Positions 9,320 through 18,124 of a stretch of 64,000 nucleotides of DNA are shown here, one piece after another; position 1 is the first letter of the stretch; each line of letters starts with the position of its first letter. The stretch is from 54-19 sp038210655. Its GTDB lineage: Bacteria > Chloroflexota > Chloroflexia > Chloroheliales > Chloroheliaceae. The notes under the pieces were generated by a model. The model had not been told where the DNA came from and searched no databases. It saw nothing but the letters and a program-made list of their open reading frames with translations. The stretch is from contig JBBQWM010000029.1 of the NCBI GenBank assembly GCA_038210655.1, positions 9,576 to 73,575 on the forward strand. Reading direction: 5' to 3'. The position numbers and the translations under genes are program-made.

Positions 9320-9880
9320 ATGCGGCAATATGACCTCGAAAAACCAATTCAACCGCGTCGAGCAGCCAACAACGACGTTCGGTCTGCTCCTAAGTGGTCA
9401 GGGTTAAAAAGGGAGGAGCAACGGCGCTTCTCCCTGCGCCCGACCGCCTTCAGGACGGGACCCAGCCTGAACCGCCAGGCACGGTTAGGATTGGTGGTCG
9501 CGGGGGTGGGGCTGACGTTGGTGGTGCTGCTATTTTTTGGGCCTGAAAATGTCGGTAGTCCTGGCCCAAAAACGACCCCCAACGCCAGTCCCCAGGTAGC
9601 CCAACTTGGCGTGTTGTATATCAGCAGCAAAATCCAGCTAAATAACGGCCCGGTGCTGGCCGGGCTGGAAGGGTTGTTCGTGACCGAGGTCAAGCCGGAT
9701 AGCCCTGCAAGCCGGGCCGGAGTGCAATCAGGCGACCTGATTACCCGCATGAACGACCGTTTCTTGCAATCGGATGACTCGCTGCTACTTTTGCTATCCG
9801 AGTACCGGCCCGGCGATAATGTCCGGCTAGAAGTCTGGCGCAATGGCAAACCGCTCCAAATTATGGTCACTCTCGGCTAG
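9320..9880 (+). CDS. Membrane-anchored PDZ domain protein
   Basis: The 186-residue protein has a basic, Arg-rich cytoplasmic N terminus (about 1-55), one transmembrane helix (LGLVVAGVGLTLVVLLFFG), a short Pro/Thr linker and a C-terminal PDZ domain. The domain contains GLFVTEVKPDSPASRAGVQS, GDLITRMNDRFLQSDDSLL and YRPGDNVRLEVWRNGK. PDZ domains bind protein C termini. No protease domain is attached, so it may be an adaptor or a signalling protein. The start ATG has AGAGGT about 8 bases upstream. A two-component pair follows, but a repeat-containing gap of 300 bases separates them. Confidence 0.8.
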   Translation: MRQYDLEKPIQPRRAANNDVRSAPKWSGLKREEQRRFSLRPTAFRTGPSLNRQARLGLVVAGVGLTLVVLLFFGPENVGSPGPKTTPNASPQVAQLGVLYISSKIQLNNGPVLAGLEGLFVTEVKPDSPASRAGVQSGDLITRMNDRFLQSDDSLLLLLSEYRPGDNVRLEVWRNGKPLQIMVTLG

Positions 9881-9897
9881 TCATTCAAGGATGTAGG

Positions 9898-10066
9898 TCT
9901 TTTTTTGTAAACTAGCCAGGTTGTATCACACTCTAAACCAAAAAGTGGTATATGTTAGAAAAATTTCCGCAGAAAATTTTTCTAACATATACTTTTGAGT
10001 GGTTTGGAGCGGGGTTCACAATCTCCTATTATTACAGTTTGAACCCGTGCAAAAACTGACGCGCAT
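9898..10066. repeat. MITE-like repeat with an 18-bp perfect hairpin
   Basis: The left part has TTTTTTTGTAAACTAGCCAGG-like sequence, shared with 52261-52282. The right part has GTTTGAACCCGTGCAAAAA then CTGACGCGCA, shared with 39441-39471. The centre is a hairpin with arms TATATGTTAGAAAAATTT (9949-9966) and its exact complement (9974-9991) around a 7-base loop. It is AT-rich and lacks a T tract, so it is not a typical terminator. Confidence 0.6.
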
Positions 10067-10182
10067 CACTGGTTCAATCTACCCTTTTCATCTTGAATTA
10101 TAAGTTGTACAATGTCGGCAATCCGTCTGAAATAAAGATGGATTACCGATTGTTGATTACTAATGGTCGAAAGCTTACCAGA

Positions 10183-10884
10183 ATGACCAGAGTGCTTGTC
10201 GTAGACGATGATCTTAAAATACTGAGTATGCTCAAGCGCGGTCTGGCCCTGGAAGGCTACGAGGTGGAGACGGCCGCCAATGGGCAGGACGCACTAAGGT
10301 TAGCCCGCCAGAACCGGCCCGACCTGGTAGTTTTGGATGTGATGCTGCCGGAGCCAGGGCCGAACGGCCTCGAAATCTCGCGCAACTTGCGTCAGAATGG
10401 GCCGCTCCCGATTTTGATGCTGACCGCCAAAGACACCGTTCCCGACCGGATCAAGGGGTTGGAAGCGGGAGCCGACGATTACCTGGTCAAGCCTTTTGCT
10501 TTTGACGAACTGGTCGCCCGGATCAAAGCCCTCTTGCGTCGCTCGGTGCTAAACGAGGACTTTCTAACCAATCTCCAGCCCAGCGACGAACTGACCTTTG
10601 CCGACCTGACCCTCCGCCTCAAAGAATATCGGGCCGTGCGCGACAAATATTCGATAGAACTAACTGCCCGCGAGTTTAACTTGCTCGAATTTTTCATGCG
10701 CCATCCTCGTCAGGTGCTTTCGCGTGAAATGATTTTGGAAAACGTCTGGGACATCGATTATGAAGGCGAGTCGAATGTGGTGGATGTCCATGTACGAGCT
10801 TTGCGGGATAAACTAGAAGCCAAAGGACAGCCCCGCTTGCTCCAGACGGTGCGGGGGGCGGGTTATACTTTGCGTGAGGAATAG
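10183..10884 (+). CDS. OmpR/PhoB-family response regulator
   Basis: A transcription factor activated by phosphorylation from the histidine kinase encoded 5 bases downstream. The receiver domain has the acidic pair VVDDD (about 7-10), the phospho-acceptor in LVVLDVMLP (Asp52), LMLTAKD and YLVKPF. The loop after the acceptor site is longer than usual (MLPEPGPNGLEI). The C-terminal winged helix has ELTAREFNLLEFFMRHPRQV, SNVVDVHVRALRDKL and VRGAGYTLR. In-frame starts upstream (TTG 10093, ATG 10138) would add an N-terminal tail unusual in this family and lack a ribosome binding site, so ATG 10183 is preferred. Confidence 0.92.
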   Translation: MTRVLVVDDDLKILSMLKRGLALEGYEVETAANGQDALRLARQNRPDLVVLDVMLPEPGPNGLEISRNLRQNGPLPILMLTAKDTVPDRIKGLEAGADDYLVKPFAFDELVARIKALLRRSVLNEDFLTNLQPSDELTFADLTLRLKEYRAVRDKYSIELTAREFNLLEFFMRHPRQVLSREMILENVWDIDYEGESNVVDVHVRALRDKLEAKGQPRLLQTVRGAGYTLREE

Positions 10885-10889
10885 AAACT

Positions 10890-12365
10890 TTGGACTCAAA
10901 AAGGCCCCGCACGCTCCCAATCCGATGGCAGTTAACGGCCTGGTTTGTCGGGCTGCTGGCAATTGTGCTGCTTATTTTTAGCCTGACCCTCTACTTCACC
11001 CTCCAAAATAATCTCTTGGCCCGGATCGATGAAAGCCTGGATCGGCGGGCCGGGGAAGTCCAACGGGGTTTGGAACAGGCAAATCAGGCTATTATCCTCG
11101 ATCCGCAAGGTGTAGCCCGCGCTCTCGAAATTGACCCGCTCGAAGAATTTGCCGACCCTGGCCTCTATGCTCAGGTACTAGATTTACAGGGCAAAGTCCT
11201 CGGCGACTCGACCAGTTTGGGTAAAGCCGGCTTGCCAATCGACCCGACCCTGGTATTAGCGGCCCTCTCGCAACAAAAAAACACTGCCGATGCCCAAATC
11301 CGCACCGAACGAGTCCGCATTTTTTACCGACCACTGATTATTCAAGGCAAGGTCGTCGGTGTTTTACAGGTAGCCGAATCGTTAAAGACCTATAACGAAA
11401 CGATCAACCGGGTACGTCTTTTTATGCTATTGGGCGGGCTGGCCGCTATCTTAATCGCTACGCTAGGCGGTTGGTGGCTCACCCGGCGGGCGCTCCGCCC
11501 GGTCGTGCGAGTGACTGAGACGGCCCGCCGGATCGCCCACACCCGCGACTTTGACGAGCGTATCCCCCAGACCTACAATTTCCAGGGCCAGTATGATGAA
11601 ATCGGGGAACTGGCGGCTACCTTTAACCAGATGATCGAGGAATTAGGCCGGGTCTTTGATACTAACCGTCAGTTTATGGCTGATACTTCCCACGAACTAC
11701 GTACCCCTCTGACTATTATCCAGGGTAATTTGGATTTACTCAAGCGCGGGTTGCCACCCACCGAGGCTGCCGAAGCTATCGAAGAAACCCGCGACGAAGC
11801 CGCTCAGTTGAGCCGTCTGGTCGCCGATCTGTTGCTATTGGCGCAGGCCGATGCCGGACAGATGATCGAGCGAAAGCCGGTCGCGTTGGTGCCGGTGGCG
11901 GAAAAAGCTTTCCGGCGGGCCGAACAACTGGCCCAGACGCAGGGCAAAGCCGTCCACCTCTATCTCGACCGACTCGAACCGGCTACCGTGCTGGGTGATG
12001 AATATCGGCTAGGGCAAGTTATCTTTAATTTGCTCGAAAACGCCGTGCGCTATACGCCGGAAGGCGGGTCGGCCCGGCTCAGTTTGGAGCTTTGCAAGCC
12101 GAGTTCTGGTAAGCAAGTTAAGTCCCAAATGGCCTGTTTGCAAGTCCAGGATACTGGCGTAGGGATCGCCCCGGAACATCTGCCCCACTTGTTCGAGCGG
12201 TTCTACCGGGTCGATAAGGCCCGCAGTCGGGCGCTAGGCGGGTCAGGTCTTGGGCTGGCTATCGTCAAATACATCGTTGAAGCTCACGACGGTCAAATTC
12301 AGATCGAAAGCCAGCCCAACCAGGGTTCGACCTTCACGGTGCTGCTACCACTGGCCCCGGTTTAA
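10890..12365 (+). CDS. Sensor histidine kinase, HAMP type
   Basis: The membrane sensor kinase partner of the preceding regulator. Order: transmembrane helix 1 (about 12-35), an extracytoplasmic sensor region (about 36-165), transmembrane helix 2 (MLLGGLAAILIATLGGWWLT), HAMP domain with PQTYNFQGQYDEIGELAATF, H-box FMADTSHELRTPLTII, N-box VIFNLLENAVRYTPEGG, G1 DTGVGIAPEHL, F-box HLFERFYRVDKARS and G2 GGSGLGLAIVKYIVEAH. The start is TTG at 10890, supported by GAGGAA 8 bases upstream. The regulator stop lies 5 bases before, so the two are translated from one message. The signal sensed is unknown. Confidence 0.93.
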   Translation: MDSKRPRTLPIRWQLTAWFVGLLAIVLLIFSLTLYFTLQNNLLARIDESLDRRAGEVQRGLEQANQAIILDPQGVARALEIDPLEEFADPGLYAQVLDLQGKVLGDSTSLGKAGLPIDPTLVLAALSQQKNTADAQIRTERVRIFYRPLIIQGKVVGVLQVAESLKTYNETINRVRLFMLLGGLAAILIATLGGWWLTRRALRPVVRVTETARRIAHTRDFDERIPQTYNFQGQYDEIGELAATFNQMIEELGRVFDTNRQFMADTSHELRTPLTIIQGNLDLLKRGLPPTEAAEAIEETRDEAAQLSRLVADLLLLAQADAGQMIERKPVALVPVAEKAFRRAEQLAQTQGKAVHLYLDRLEPATVLGDEYRLGQVIFNLLENAVRYTPEGGSARLSLELCKPSSGKQVKSQMACLQVQDTGVGIAPEHLPHLFERFYRVDKARSRALGGSGLGLAIVKYIVEAHDGQIQIESQPNQGSTFTVLLPLAPV

Positions 12366-12382
12366 TATTTTCAGTAACAACT

Positions 12383-12460
12383 CAGGCTGGGCGACCACAT
12401 AGGGTCGCACCCTACAACAGATTTTGGGTAGGGTGCGACCCTATGTGGTCGCCCAGCCTG
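12383..12460. repeat. REP-like palindrome, family B copy 1
   Basis: Inverted repeat with arms beginning CAGGCTGGGCGACCACATAG and ending in the complement, around ACAGATTTTGGG. It lies between the convergent kinase and FHA genes and could act in transcript ends. Related copies are at 21021-21123, 21989-22090 and 60147-60219. Just downstream (about 12479-12512) is CTCTGCGT-type tandem sequence also seen at about 40158-40187. Confidence 0.85.
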
Positions 12461-12526
12461 ACTAATTACTAAATATCAGCTTTTCTCTGCGTTCTCTGCG
12501 TCTCTGCGGTAAATAGTTACTAATAT

Positions 12527-13714
12527 TTACCTGGGGCGGCTAGGGTTGGTATAGGTTATCTCGATGTCGCCGAGCCGCAAGCGGTCGCCGTGCGAAAGCC
12601 GGATTTCTTCGCCAGGGTTTAGCCGCCGCCCGTTTAGGACTGTGCCGTTGGCACTCCGCAAATCGCGCAGCACATGCCCAGCCGCATTTAGGACAACTTC
12701 GGCGTGTTGCCGGGAGACCTTTGCATCCATCAACAGCAAATCGCTATCCTCGCGGCGACCTAACGTCGTGACCGGCTTGGTTAGTTTGTATTCGGACAGC
12801 GGCGCACCATCTCCACTCAAAAAGAGCCAGCCGCCCGAAGCGAGTTGAATAGGCCGGGTAGCGACATGCTCTTCGTTGACCGTTCCGGCAGGAGCCTGCC
12901 CCTGACCGGGAGTATAGCCATTGAGGGGTGTATTCATCGAGCGGGCGGCATAGATGCGGTAAACTTCGCTAAAATTACCGGGGGCGGAGGAAGTTGAGTT
13001 GTTCTTACCGCTAGTTGTAAATGGTGAAAGGGCCGTCGGGCCGACCTTTTCAATCCGGGCTTGCAAATCTTTTAGGTAAGCTCCCGCCAAAACATGATGC
13101 GGTTCTAGTTCTAAGGCCACCTGAAAAGCCTGGGCTGCTTCAGCCAATCGCCCGATTAGCATTTGCAAAACCCCCATATGATAAAAAATTTCCGGCTGCT
13201 GCGGATAAAGCAGCAACGAAGCTTGAAACTCGGTCAGCGCATCTTCGGCATAGCCGCGCCGTCCCAAATCAAACCCACGATGGGCCTGCTCCTCGGCCTG
13301 AGCCTGAACCGAACTGGGCGAAGGGGGGCTACTTTCCAAAAAGAAGACTGGCAATTGTCCGGCTTCCAGCTTGCCTTCGACCGCCAGATAGACCGTAATC
13401 AAAATCTGCCGCAAGGTCAACTGACCCAAACCCAGGTCGGTCACACCATAGGTCGAAGCTTCCACTTTAAGGCGGGTACGGTCGGCGCTAATCGTTTCAC
13501 AAGTCAAGCTAAAAGTATAAGCGGCAGTGCCGGTAGAGGCAGGCTGAACTCGCAGCTTGATCTGGCCTGTCTCGGCGTTTTGCACTTCGAGGCGGGGAGA
13601 AGCGGCTTCATAGGGCCGTACTCGTAGCTGCAATTGAGGTAATAATCCCAAAAGCAGATTGAACAGTTCTTCGTGCGAGGTTCTATACTCGCGGTTGTCC
13701 CTGGAAATTGCCAT
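12527..13714 (-). CDS. FHA domain protein with TPR-like repeats
   Basis: The 395-residue protein has an unrecognised N-terminal beta-rich domain (about 1-125), TPR-like helices (about 135-215, with AQAFQVALELEPHHVLAGAY), a low-complexity linker and a C-terminal FHA domain. FHA domains bind phosphothreonine peptides. Key residues are seen: VTTLGRREDSDLLL, SRQHAEV and ANGTVLNGRRL. Such proteins usually act downstream of Ser/Thr kinases, but none lies nearby. No signal peptide is visible, so it is cytoplasmic. The next gene (13922) is divergent. Confidence 0.85.
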   Translation of the reverse strand: MAISRDNREYRTSHEELFNLLLGLLPQLQLRVRPYEAASPRLEVQNAETGQIKLRVQPASTGTAAYTFSLTCETISADRTRLKVEASTYGVTDLGLGQLTLRQILITVYLAVEGKLEAGQLPVFFLESSPPSPSSVQAQAEEQAHRGFDLGRRGYAEDALTEFQASLLLYPQQPEIFYHMGVLQMLIGRLAEAAQAFQVALELEPHHVLAGAYLKDLQARIEKVGPTALSPFTTSGKNNSTSSAPGNFSEVYRIYAARSMNTPLNGYTPGQGQAPAGTVNEEHVATRPIQLASGGWLFLSGDGAPLSEYKLTKPVTTLGRREDSDLLLMDAKVSRQHAEVVLNAAGHVLRDLRSANGTVLNGRRLNPGEEIRLSHGDRLRLGDIEITYTNPSRPR

Positions 13715-13847
13715 ACTTGACCCGATCCTAAACCTTCGTTGTCTTGCTTTAAGGATAATATATCATAAATATACGGTTAAATACACTATAGAGAAAAACG
13801 CTCTTTAGCATCATTTCGTTACGCTACTTGGGAATACCTCAAAACAA

Positions 13848-13876
13848 TTGGCACAGTTCGGTCAAAGGTGTATAAT
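13848..13876 (+). promoter_or_regulatory. Sigma-70 type promoter for the DUF624-birA operon
   Basis: TTGGCA (13848-13853) and a perfect TATAAT (13871-13876) are separated by 17 bases, the ideal spacing. The start codon of the DUF624 gene follows 45 bases downstream of the -10 box. Confidence 0.75.
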
Positions 13877-13921
13877 TAACTCTAACAGCGGCTTTTTATT
13901 TAACACTTTGGAGAACAAATT

Positions 13922-14758
13922 TTGGTGCGGCAAGCCTTAAATATTTTGGGCCGAGGATTGGCGGATTTGTGGGATAATCTCTTTGTCCTGGCAATCGCCA
14001 ATTTGGTCTGGGCGCTTTCGCTGGTTCCAGGGGTTGGGCTGGCAACCTTCGTGAATGGCGGACTGGGACTTAGCCTGGGCTTGCTGATGCTGGTTTTACT
14101 GACCGCCCCAACCACGCTGGCCCTCTATAGCTTTACTATCGAAATCAACCGACGTGAAAAGGTCGAGTTTGGCGAGTTCTGGCGCGGCCTGAAGCAATAC
14201 TACCGGCGTGGCTGGGTAATCGGGCTGCTCAATGTTGCTTTTGTAGTCCTCAGCTTTTTCAACCTGACTTTTTATCTATCGCCTTCGATTGCCAATAGCC
14301 CGCTATGGCTGATCGTAATCGTCTGGGGATATATCGCCTTTAGCTGGTTTTGCATGCAACTCTATATCTGGCCTCTGGCGGTGCGGATGGATAAATTTAA
14401 GCTGGGCGGCTTACTTCGGAACGCTTTCCTGGGGGCCTTTAAGTATCCGATCCTGACTCTGATCCTTAGTGTGGTGATGGGTGCTTTCTTCGTGGTCTCC
14501 TATCTGCTGGCTTTCCTACCGGTGATCCTGATCGGCATGACTTATTATGCGATTATCAGCAACAAAGCTCTGACGGTAGTTTTAGAGAAGGAACAGGAAC
14601 GGTTGGAGCGGCTGAAAAACAATGGCGAAGATAGCCCGCCTTTCCAGGTTGATGTACCACCCTTGCCGGAGCTAGAACCAGAAGAAAAACCCGTTTTCAC
14701 TACCCGCAATACGCCACCCGGCGTTAAACGACGCGGCATTTCAGAGACTAAAGAGTAA
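13922..14758 (+). CDS. DUF624-like multi-pass membrane protein
   Basis: The 278-residue protein has about five to six hydrophobic segments, including FVLAIANLVWALSLVPGVGL, GWVIGLLNVAFVVLSFF and YPILTLILSVVMGAFFVVSY. The pattern with EFGEFWRGLKQYYRRGW between helices matches the DUF624 (YesL-like) family, whose function is unknown. The C-terminal 65 residues are a charged, Pro-rich cytoplasmic tail. The start is TTG 13922 or GTG 13925; GGAG at 13910-13913 fits the TTG spacing better. Its stop overlaps the birA start by one base, so translation is coupled. Confidence 0.75.
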   Translation: MVRQALNILGRGLADLWDNLFVLAIANLVWALSLVPGVGLATFVNGGLGLSLGLLMLVLLTAPTTLALYSFTIEINRREKVEFGEFWRGLKQYYRRGWVIGLLNVAFVVLSFFNLTFYLSPSIANSPLWLIVIVWGYIAFSWFCMQLYIWPLAVRMDKFKLGGLLRNAFLGAFKYPILTLILSVVMGAFFVVSYLLAFLPVILIGMTYYAIISNKALTVVLEKEQERLERLKNNGEDSPPFQVDVPPLPELEPEEKPVFTTRNTPPGVKRRGISETKE

Positions 14759-15600
14759 TGTATAGCTCACAACCGTTTGATCTGGAAACTTTCTTGCTAC
14801 TGGCTCCCGATTGGCAAGGCCGAACCTATTATTTTCCAACCATTAGCTCAACCAACCAGGAAGGGCGCACCCGACTTAATCCTCCCGACGGGCCTTCCGA
14901 ACTGCTATTGACTACCGACAAACAAACGGCAGGGCGCGGGCGGTTGAACCGTACCTGGGAAGCCCCTTTCGCAACCGGTCTGCTTTGTACCCTGACCTTG
15001 CCCCTGGCCCCTTTGCCCCTGGATCGGGCCTATCTTTATGTATGTGCGCTGGCGCTCTCGCTCAAAAAGGCGGTTCGGCTCGAAACCGAGCTTGAATTGT
15101 CCCTCAAATGGCCCAACGATTTGTTAAGGGAAGGTCGCAAATGCGGCGGTATCCTGGCCGAAATCGAGCAAGGGTTGGGGCCAAATCAGGCCCAGACCTG
15201 GCTGGTACTGGGCTTTGGCCTCAACACTAGCCTGACCGAACGCGACCTGACCGAAGCGGGCCTCGCGGACAAAGCTACCAACCTCACGCCGCCCAACCGC
15301 CCACCTGTCAGCCGTGAGCCTTTGCTGGCAGCCAGCTTGTCCGCCTTCGCTACTTACCGTCAGCAACTGACGACCGACCCGCAAGCGGTCTGGCAGGAGT
15401 GGGCCGCCCAACTTATTACCCTGGGCCAACCGGTTCAGGTTCTCAATGTGAGCGGGCAAAGCGGCGAACCCGTCCTGAAAGGCATCGCTACTGGCGTAGA
15501 CCCTTCTGGCGGCTTACTCGTGCGCGACGAAAGCGGACAAACTCGGCTAGTACAAGCCGGGGATGTCTCAGTTCGATTAGCCGATGGGCGCTATGCGTAA
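14758..15600 (+). CDS. birA: Biotin--[acetyl-CoA-carboxylase] ligase
   Basis: The enzyme makes biotinyl-AMP and attaches biotin to carboxylase carrier proteins. Seen: STNQEGRTR, the biotin-binding loop TTDKQTAGRGRLNRTWEAPF, SLKWPNDLLREGRKCGGILA and a C-terminal SH3-like domain with GIATGVDPSGGLLVRDESG. There is no N-terminal helix-turn-helix, so this is the monofunctional type without repressor activity; 280 residues fits. The ATG overlaps the upstream stop (TAATG). A heptamer repeat begins immediately after the stop. Confidence 0.93.
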   Translation: MYSSQPFDLETFLLLAPDWQGRTYYFPTISSTNQEGRTRLNPPDGPSELLLTTDKQTAGRGRLNRTWEAPFATGLLCTLTLPLAPLPLDRAYLYVCALALSLKKAVRLETELELSLKWPNDLLREGRKCGGILAEIEQGLGPNQAQTWLVLGFGLNTSLTERDLTEAGLADKATNLTPPNRPPVSREPLLAASLSAFATYRQQLTTDPQAVWQEWAAQLITLGQPVQVLNVSGQSGEPVLKGIATGVDPSGGLLVRDESGQTRLVQAGDVSVRLADGRYA

Positions 15601-15740
15601 GGATGAGGAATGAGGAATGAAGGATGAAGGATGAAATATGGTGAGGTTGAGAAGTGAGTGAGCAAATTGAAATAAAGACACAAAGCAATGACGAGGTCAT
15701 AAAGTATCAGCTTCATCCCTCATCCCTCATCCCTCATCCC
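15601..15740. repeat. Heptamer repeat pair flanking and entering a gene start
   Basis: The left array (15601-15635) consists of GGATGA/GGAATGA/AGGATGA units. The right array (15712-15740) consists of TT followed by four CATCCCT-type heptamers, its complement. The two could pair into a stem whose loop holds the GTG start of the HAD gene at 15654. The left array starts directly after the birA stop. Confidence 0.8.
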
Positions 15741-16499
15741 TACCCCCTCAAAGCTGTTCTATTCGATCTTGGTGATACGTTGATACACGGGAATTTTACT
15801 GCCGGGCAGACTGAGAGCGTCTGGGAGGATATATACCGGGAGTTGATTAACCCGCAAGCGGCGGCAGACATTCCGGAATTGGCCCAGATTCGGGCCGCCT
15901 GGCAGCAACACGTCCAACGTGCGATGGCCCGTACCTGGCGCGAAAAGACCGAAGAGGAATTGGAATTTTTACCGCTAGTTCGGCAAGCTTTTGAGGCTGC
16001 CGGGCTGCCCCAGACTGATGACGCTTTTTTGCGCGAAGTTGTAGCGCTCGAACATCGCTTGCTTTACGAACGGGTGGTAGAAGTCGCACCCCAGGCCCTC
16101 TCGACGCTGGGCGAACTGAAACGGCGCGGCTACCGACTAGGGCTGGTCTCCAACTTTTGTAATTTGCCCGAAGTAGCCTACGCCAATATCCAGCAGGTCG
16201 GCCTTTTGCAATACTTCGACCAGACCCTACTATCGTGCGAACTGGGCTGGCGCAAACCTTCGCCCCGGATCTATCAGGCGATTTGCGAACGGCTGGCAGT
16301 CGCCCCGACTGAATGTCTGTTTATCGGCGACCGCCTGATTGAGGATGTCCAGGGGCCACAACAGGCCGGCATGCGGGCGGTTCATTTCACGCTCTTTCGT
16401 CAGGAAGAACCCAATCCAACGATTCAGCCGGACGCTACTATCGCTAGTTTTGAACAACTGCTCGAACTACTTCCAGAAACCAACCAATTAGAGTTTTGA
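15654..16499 (+). CDS. HAD-superfamily hydrolase with repeat-derived N terminus
   Basis: A haloacid dehalogenase-type phosphatase of unknown substrate. Seen: motif I FDLGDTLIHG (nucleophile Asp and acid Asp), motif II LVSNFCN, motif III Lys in GWRKPSPRIY and motif IV FIGDRLIEDVQG, with a helical cap between I and II. The core begins near residue 32; the preceding residues (YQLHPSSLIPHPYPL) are encoded by CATCCCT heptamers. No start codon lies between the repeat and motif I, so GTG 15654 is the best start, and the repeat appears to be translated. The start could instead be a non-standard codon inside the repeat. Confidence 0.85.
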   Translation: MSEQIEIKTQSNDEVIKYQLHPSSLIPHPYPLKAVLFDLGDTLIHGNFTAGQTESVWEDIYRELINPQAAADIPELAQIRAAWQQHVQRAMARTWREKTEEELEFLPLVRQAFEAAGLPQTDDAFLREVVALEHRLLYERVVEVAPQALSTLGELKRRGYRLGLVSNFCNLPEVAYANIQQVGLLQYFDQTLLSCELGWRKPSPRIYQAICERLAVAPTECLFIGDRLIEDVQGPQQAGMRAVHFTLFRQEEPNPTIQPDATIASFEQLLELLPETNQLEF

Positions 16500-16535
16500 C
16501 AACTAATCTTTGGGGGTAGAGAGGGAGTGAAGGTA

Positions 16536-16574
16536 TAAAAATAGGCAAGGCTGGTTAATAGCAGCCTCAGCCTT
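16536..16574 (-). terminator. Probable terminator of the short RRM gene
   Basis: On the minus strand an AAGGCTG/CAGCCTT stem (16568-16574 with 16547-16553) is followed by GCCTATTTTTATA. It lies 18 bases after the RRM gene stop. The stem is only 7 bp with a 14-base loop, so the call is moderate. Confidence 0.45.
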
Positions 16575-16591
16575 TGAAAATTCGCGGGGAA

Positions 16592-16900
16592 TTAGGCCCG
16601 ACTGAAGCGACGACCACCTGTCCGAGGTGGCCCACCAAAACTGTTGGTGCGCGATCCGCCCGGTGGGGTAGCCTCGTTTACGACGATGGCGCTACCATCC
16701 AATTCGCTACCATTGAGGTTTTTAATGGCGTTCTGAGCTTCGCGTTCGCTGCTCATTTCGACAAAACCAAAGCCCCGGCTAACCCCTTTGTCGGTCAACA
16801 CACGTGCCATTTCAACTGTTCCGCTATCGGCAAAAAACTGCTTCAAACCGGCATCACTGGTCACAGTCGCCAGGTTTCCAACATATAATCTTTTTCCCAT
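16592..16900 (-). CDS. RRM RNA-binding protein, short form
   Basis: The 102-residue protein is a single RNA recognition motif with a short Gly/Arg-rich tail. RNP2 is LYVGNL (5-10) and RNP1 is RGFGFVEM (about 42-49). Cyanobacterial and Chloroflexota proteins of this type bind RNA and often rise in cold. The ATG has AAGGAG about 9 bases upstream. A second, longer RRM gene lies upstream on the same strand, but a terminator-like hairpin at 16941-16995 separates them, so each is probably its own unit. Confidence 0.93.
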   Translation of the reverse strand: MGKRLYVGNLATVTSDAGLKQFFADSGTVEMARVLTDKGVSRGFGFVEMSSEREAQNAIKNLNGSELDGSAIVVNEATPPGGSRTNSFGGPPRTGGRRFSRA

Positions 16901-16940
16901 GCTTATGATCTCCTTCCTTACAGGTGGTTGGGTGAGTCTT

Positions 16941-16995
16941 AAAAAGGCAAAGAACAGGGCGGGAACCTGTCAGCACCCGCCCCTTGTTCCGCATT
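16941..16995 (-). terminator. Hairpin terminator after the glycine-rich RRM gene
   Basis: GAACAGGGCGGG and CCCGCCCCTTGTTC form a GC-rich stem. On the minus strand it is followed by TTTGCCTTTTT, and on the plus strand by GCATTTTTC, so it may work both ways. It lies between the two RRM genes. Confidence 0.65.
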
Positions 16996-17051
16996 TTTCT
17001 TAAATTGAGCTGGCTATCAGGCCAACGAGTAGAGGTTCTCGGTTCGGCTAA

Positions 17052-17474
17052 TTAGTAGCCGCCGCGACCACCGCCACCGCCGCCATAACCACCACCCCGT
17101 GAGCCGCCGCTGCTGCGACCGCCGCCACCGCCACCGCCACCGCCGTAGCCGCCGCGACCACCGCCGCCACCGCCACCGCCGTAGCCGCCGCGACCACCAC
17201 CGCCGCCGCCGCCAGCGCCCCGGTTCTCTTGAGGGCGAGCTTCGCTCACGACCAGAGTACGACCGTCCAGTTCGGCTCCATTCAATTCGTTAATGGCCCG
17301 CATCGCTTCATCGTCGTTACTCATTTCAACAAAGCCAAAACCCTTCGCCCGCCCGGTATCTCGGTCAGTAATAATTCGGGCCGAATCAACCACACCAACC
17401 TGCGAAAAAAACCGCTCAAGCCCAGCCTCAGTAGTATTGTACGAAAGGCTCCCCACATACAATTTCTTGCCCAC
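17052..17474 (-). CDS. RRM RNA-binding protein with glycine-rich tail
   Basis: The 140-residue protein has one RNA recognition motif (RNP2 LYVGSL, RNP1 KGFGFVEM) followed by about 55 residues of GGYGGGGGGGG-type repeats ending in GGRGGY. This is the layout of cyanobacterial Rbp proteins and eukaryotic cold-induced GRPs. The GTG at 17474 was chosen because GKKLYVGSL aligns with the start of the neighbouring RRM protein and AAGGAAG lies about 10 bases upstream; the longer upstream reading has no family similarity. The tail is encoded by long purine/pyrimidine-biased repeats that may vary in length. Confidence 0.92.
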   Translation of the reverse strand: MGKKLYVGSLSYNTTEAGLERFFSQVGVVDSARIITDRDTGRAKGFGFVEMSNDDEAMRAINELNGAELDGRTLVVSEARPQENRGAGGGGGGGRGGYGGGGGGGGRGGYGGGGGGGGGRSSGGSRGGGYGGGGGGRGGY

Positions 17475-18124
17475 AGTACTAAATCTTCCTTTCAAGAGAC
17501 ACCCCAGGGTGGCCCTCCATAAAAACCTTACTTGTAACTGCAAAAACTTTATTCTTAAAAGCTTCTGTGGTACAAGCCAGGAGCCTGCTCGATTGGTTGC
17601 CCGACTCAAGGATTTGAGGCGAGTAGAACGCGAAACAGCCCTGATACAAATAGCTCTAAAAGCTCAAGAGAAACCTGACAAGAAAAAGAAATCAACTCTC
17701 ATTCTGGTGGGCGAAGCGGCACCGGGGGTAAGGCTCTAATTTCACTGAGTTATACGCCAGGAGCTTAGAATTAGAAACCGGGGTTCCAAATACCATCGCT
17801 GACGGATAAAACGGGGAAATCATTTTCAAGAAGTGGGCGCTATTGACACACAGGTTTGCATTCACTTTTAGTACCGCTAAATTTTACCATAAAGTCTTTT
17901 TGATTGCAATGGCTTGGGGAAGGCAGAAGTCAGAATGCAGAATGCAGAATTAAAAATAAGAAATTTTGTGATAAGCTTTAGCCTACTTACCATATTTCCC
18001 TATGCTATACTGTCTATTCTGCCTTCCCTATTCTGCATTCTGCCTTCTGCCCTCTGCTTATAATACTTCTTACAACCGGTCAGTTTCTATCTTCCCTATT
18101 CTGCATTCTGCATTCTGACTTCCC
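17475..18124. other. Intergenic region with a large inverted repeat
   Basis: Left part (17475-17915): no gene recognised; presumably the promoter and leader of the RRM gene. TTGACA occurs at 17845-17850 on the plus strand without a good -10 box. Right part: the heptamer inverted repeat described separately at 17916-18125. Confidence 0.5.

Noticed and set aside
17475..17739. N-terminal extension of the glycine-rich RRM gene and a plus-strand Lys-rich frame
   Set aside because: The extension has no likeness to the family and precedes a GTG with its own ribosome site. The plus-strand frame is mostly the antisense of the RRM gene.
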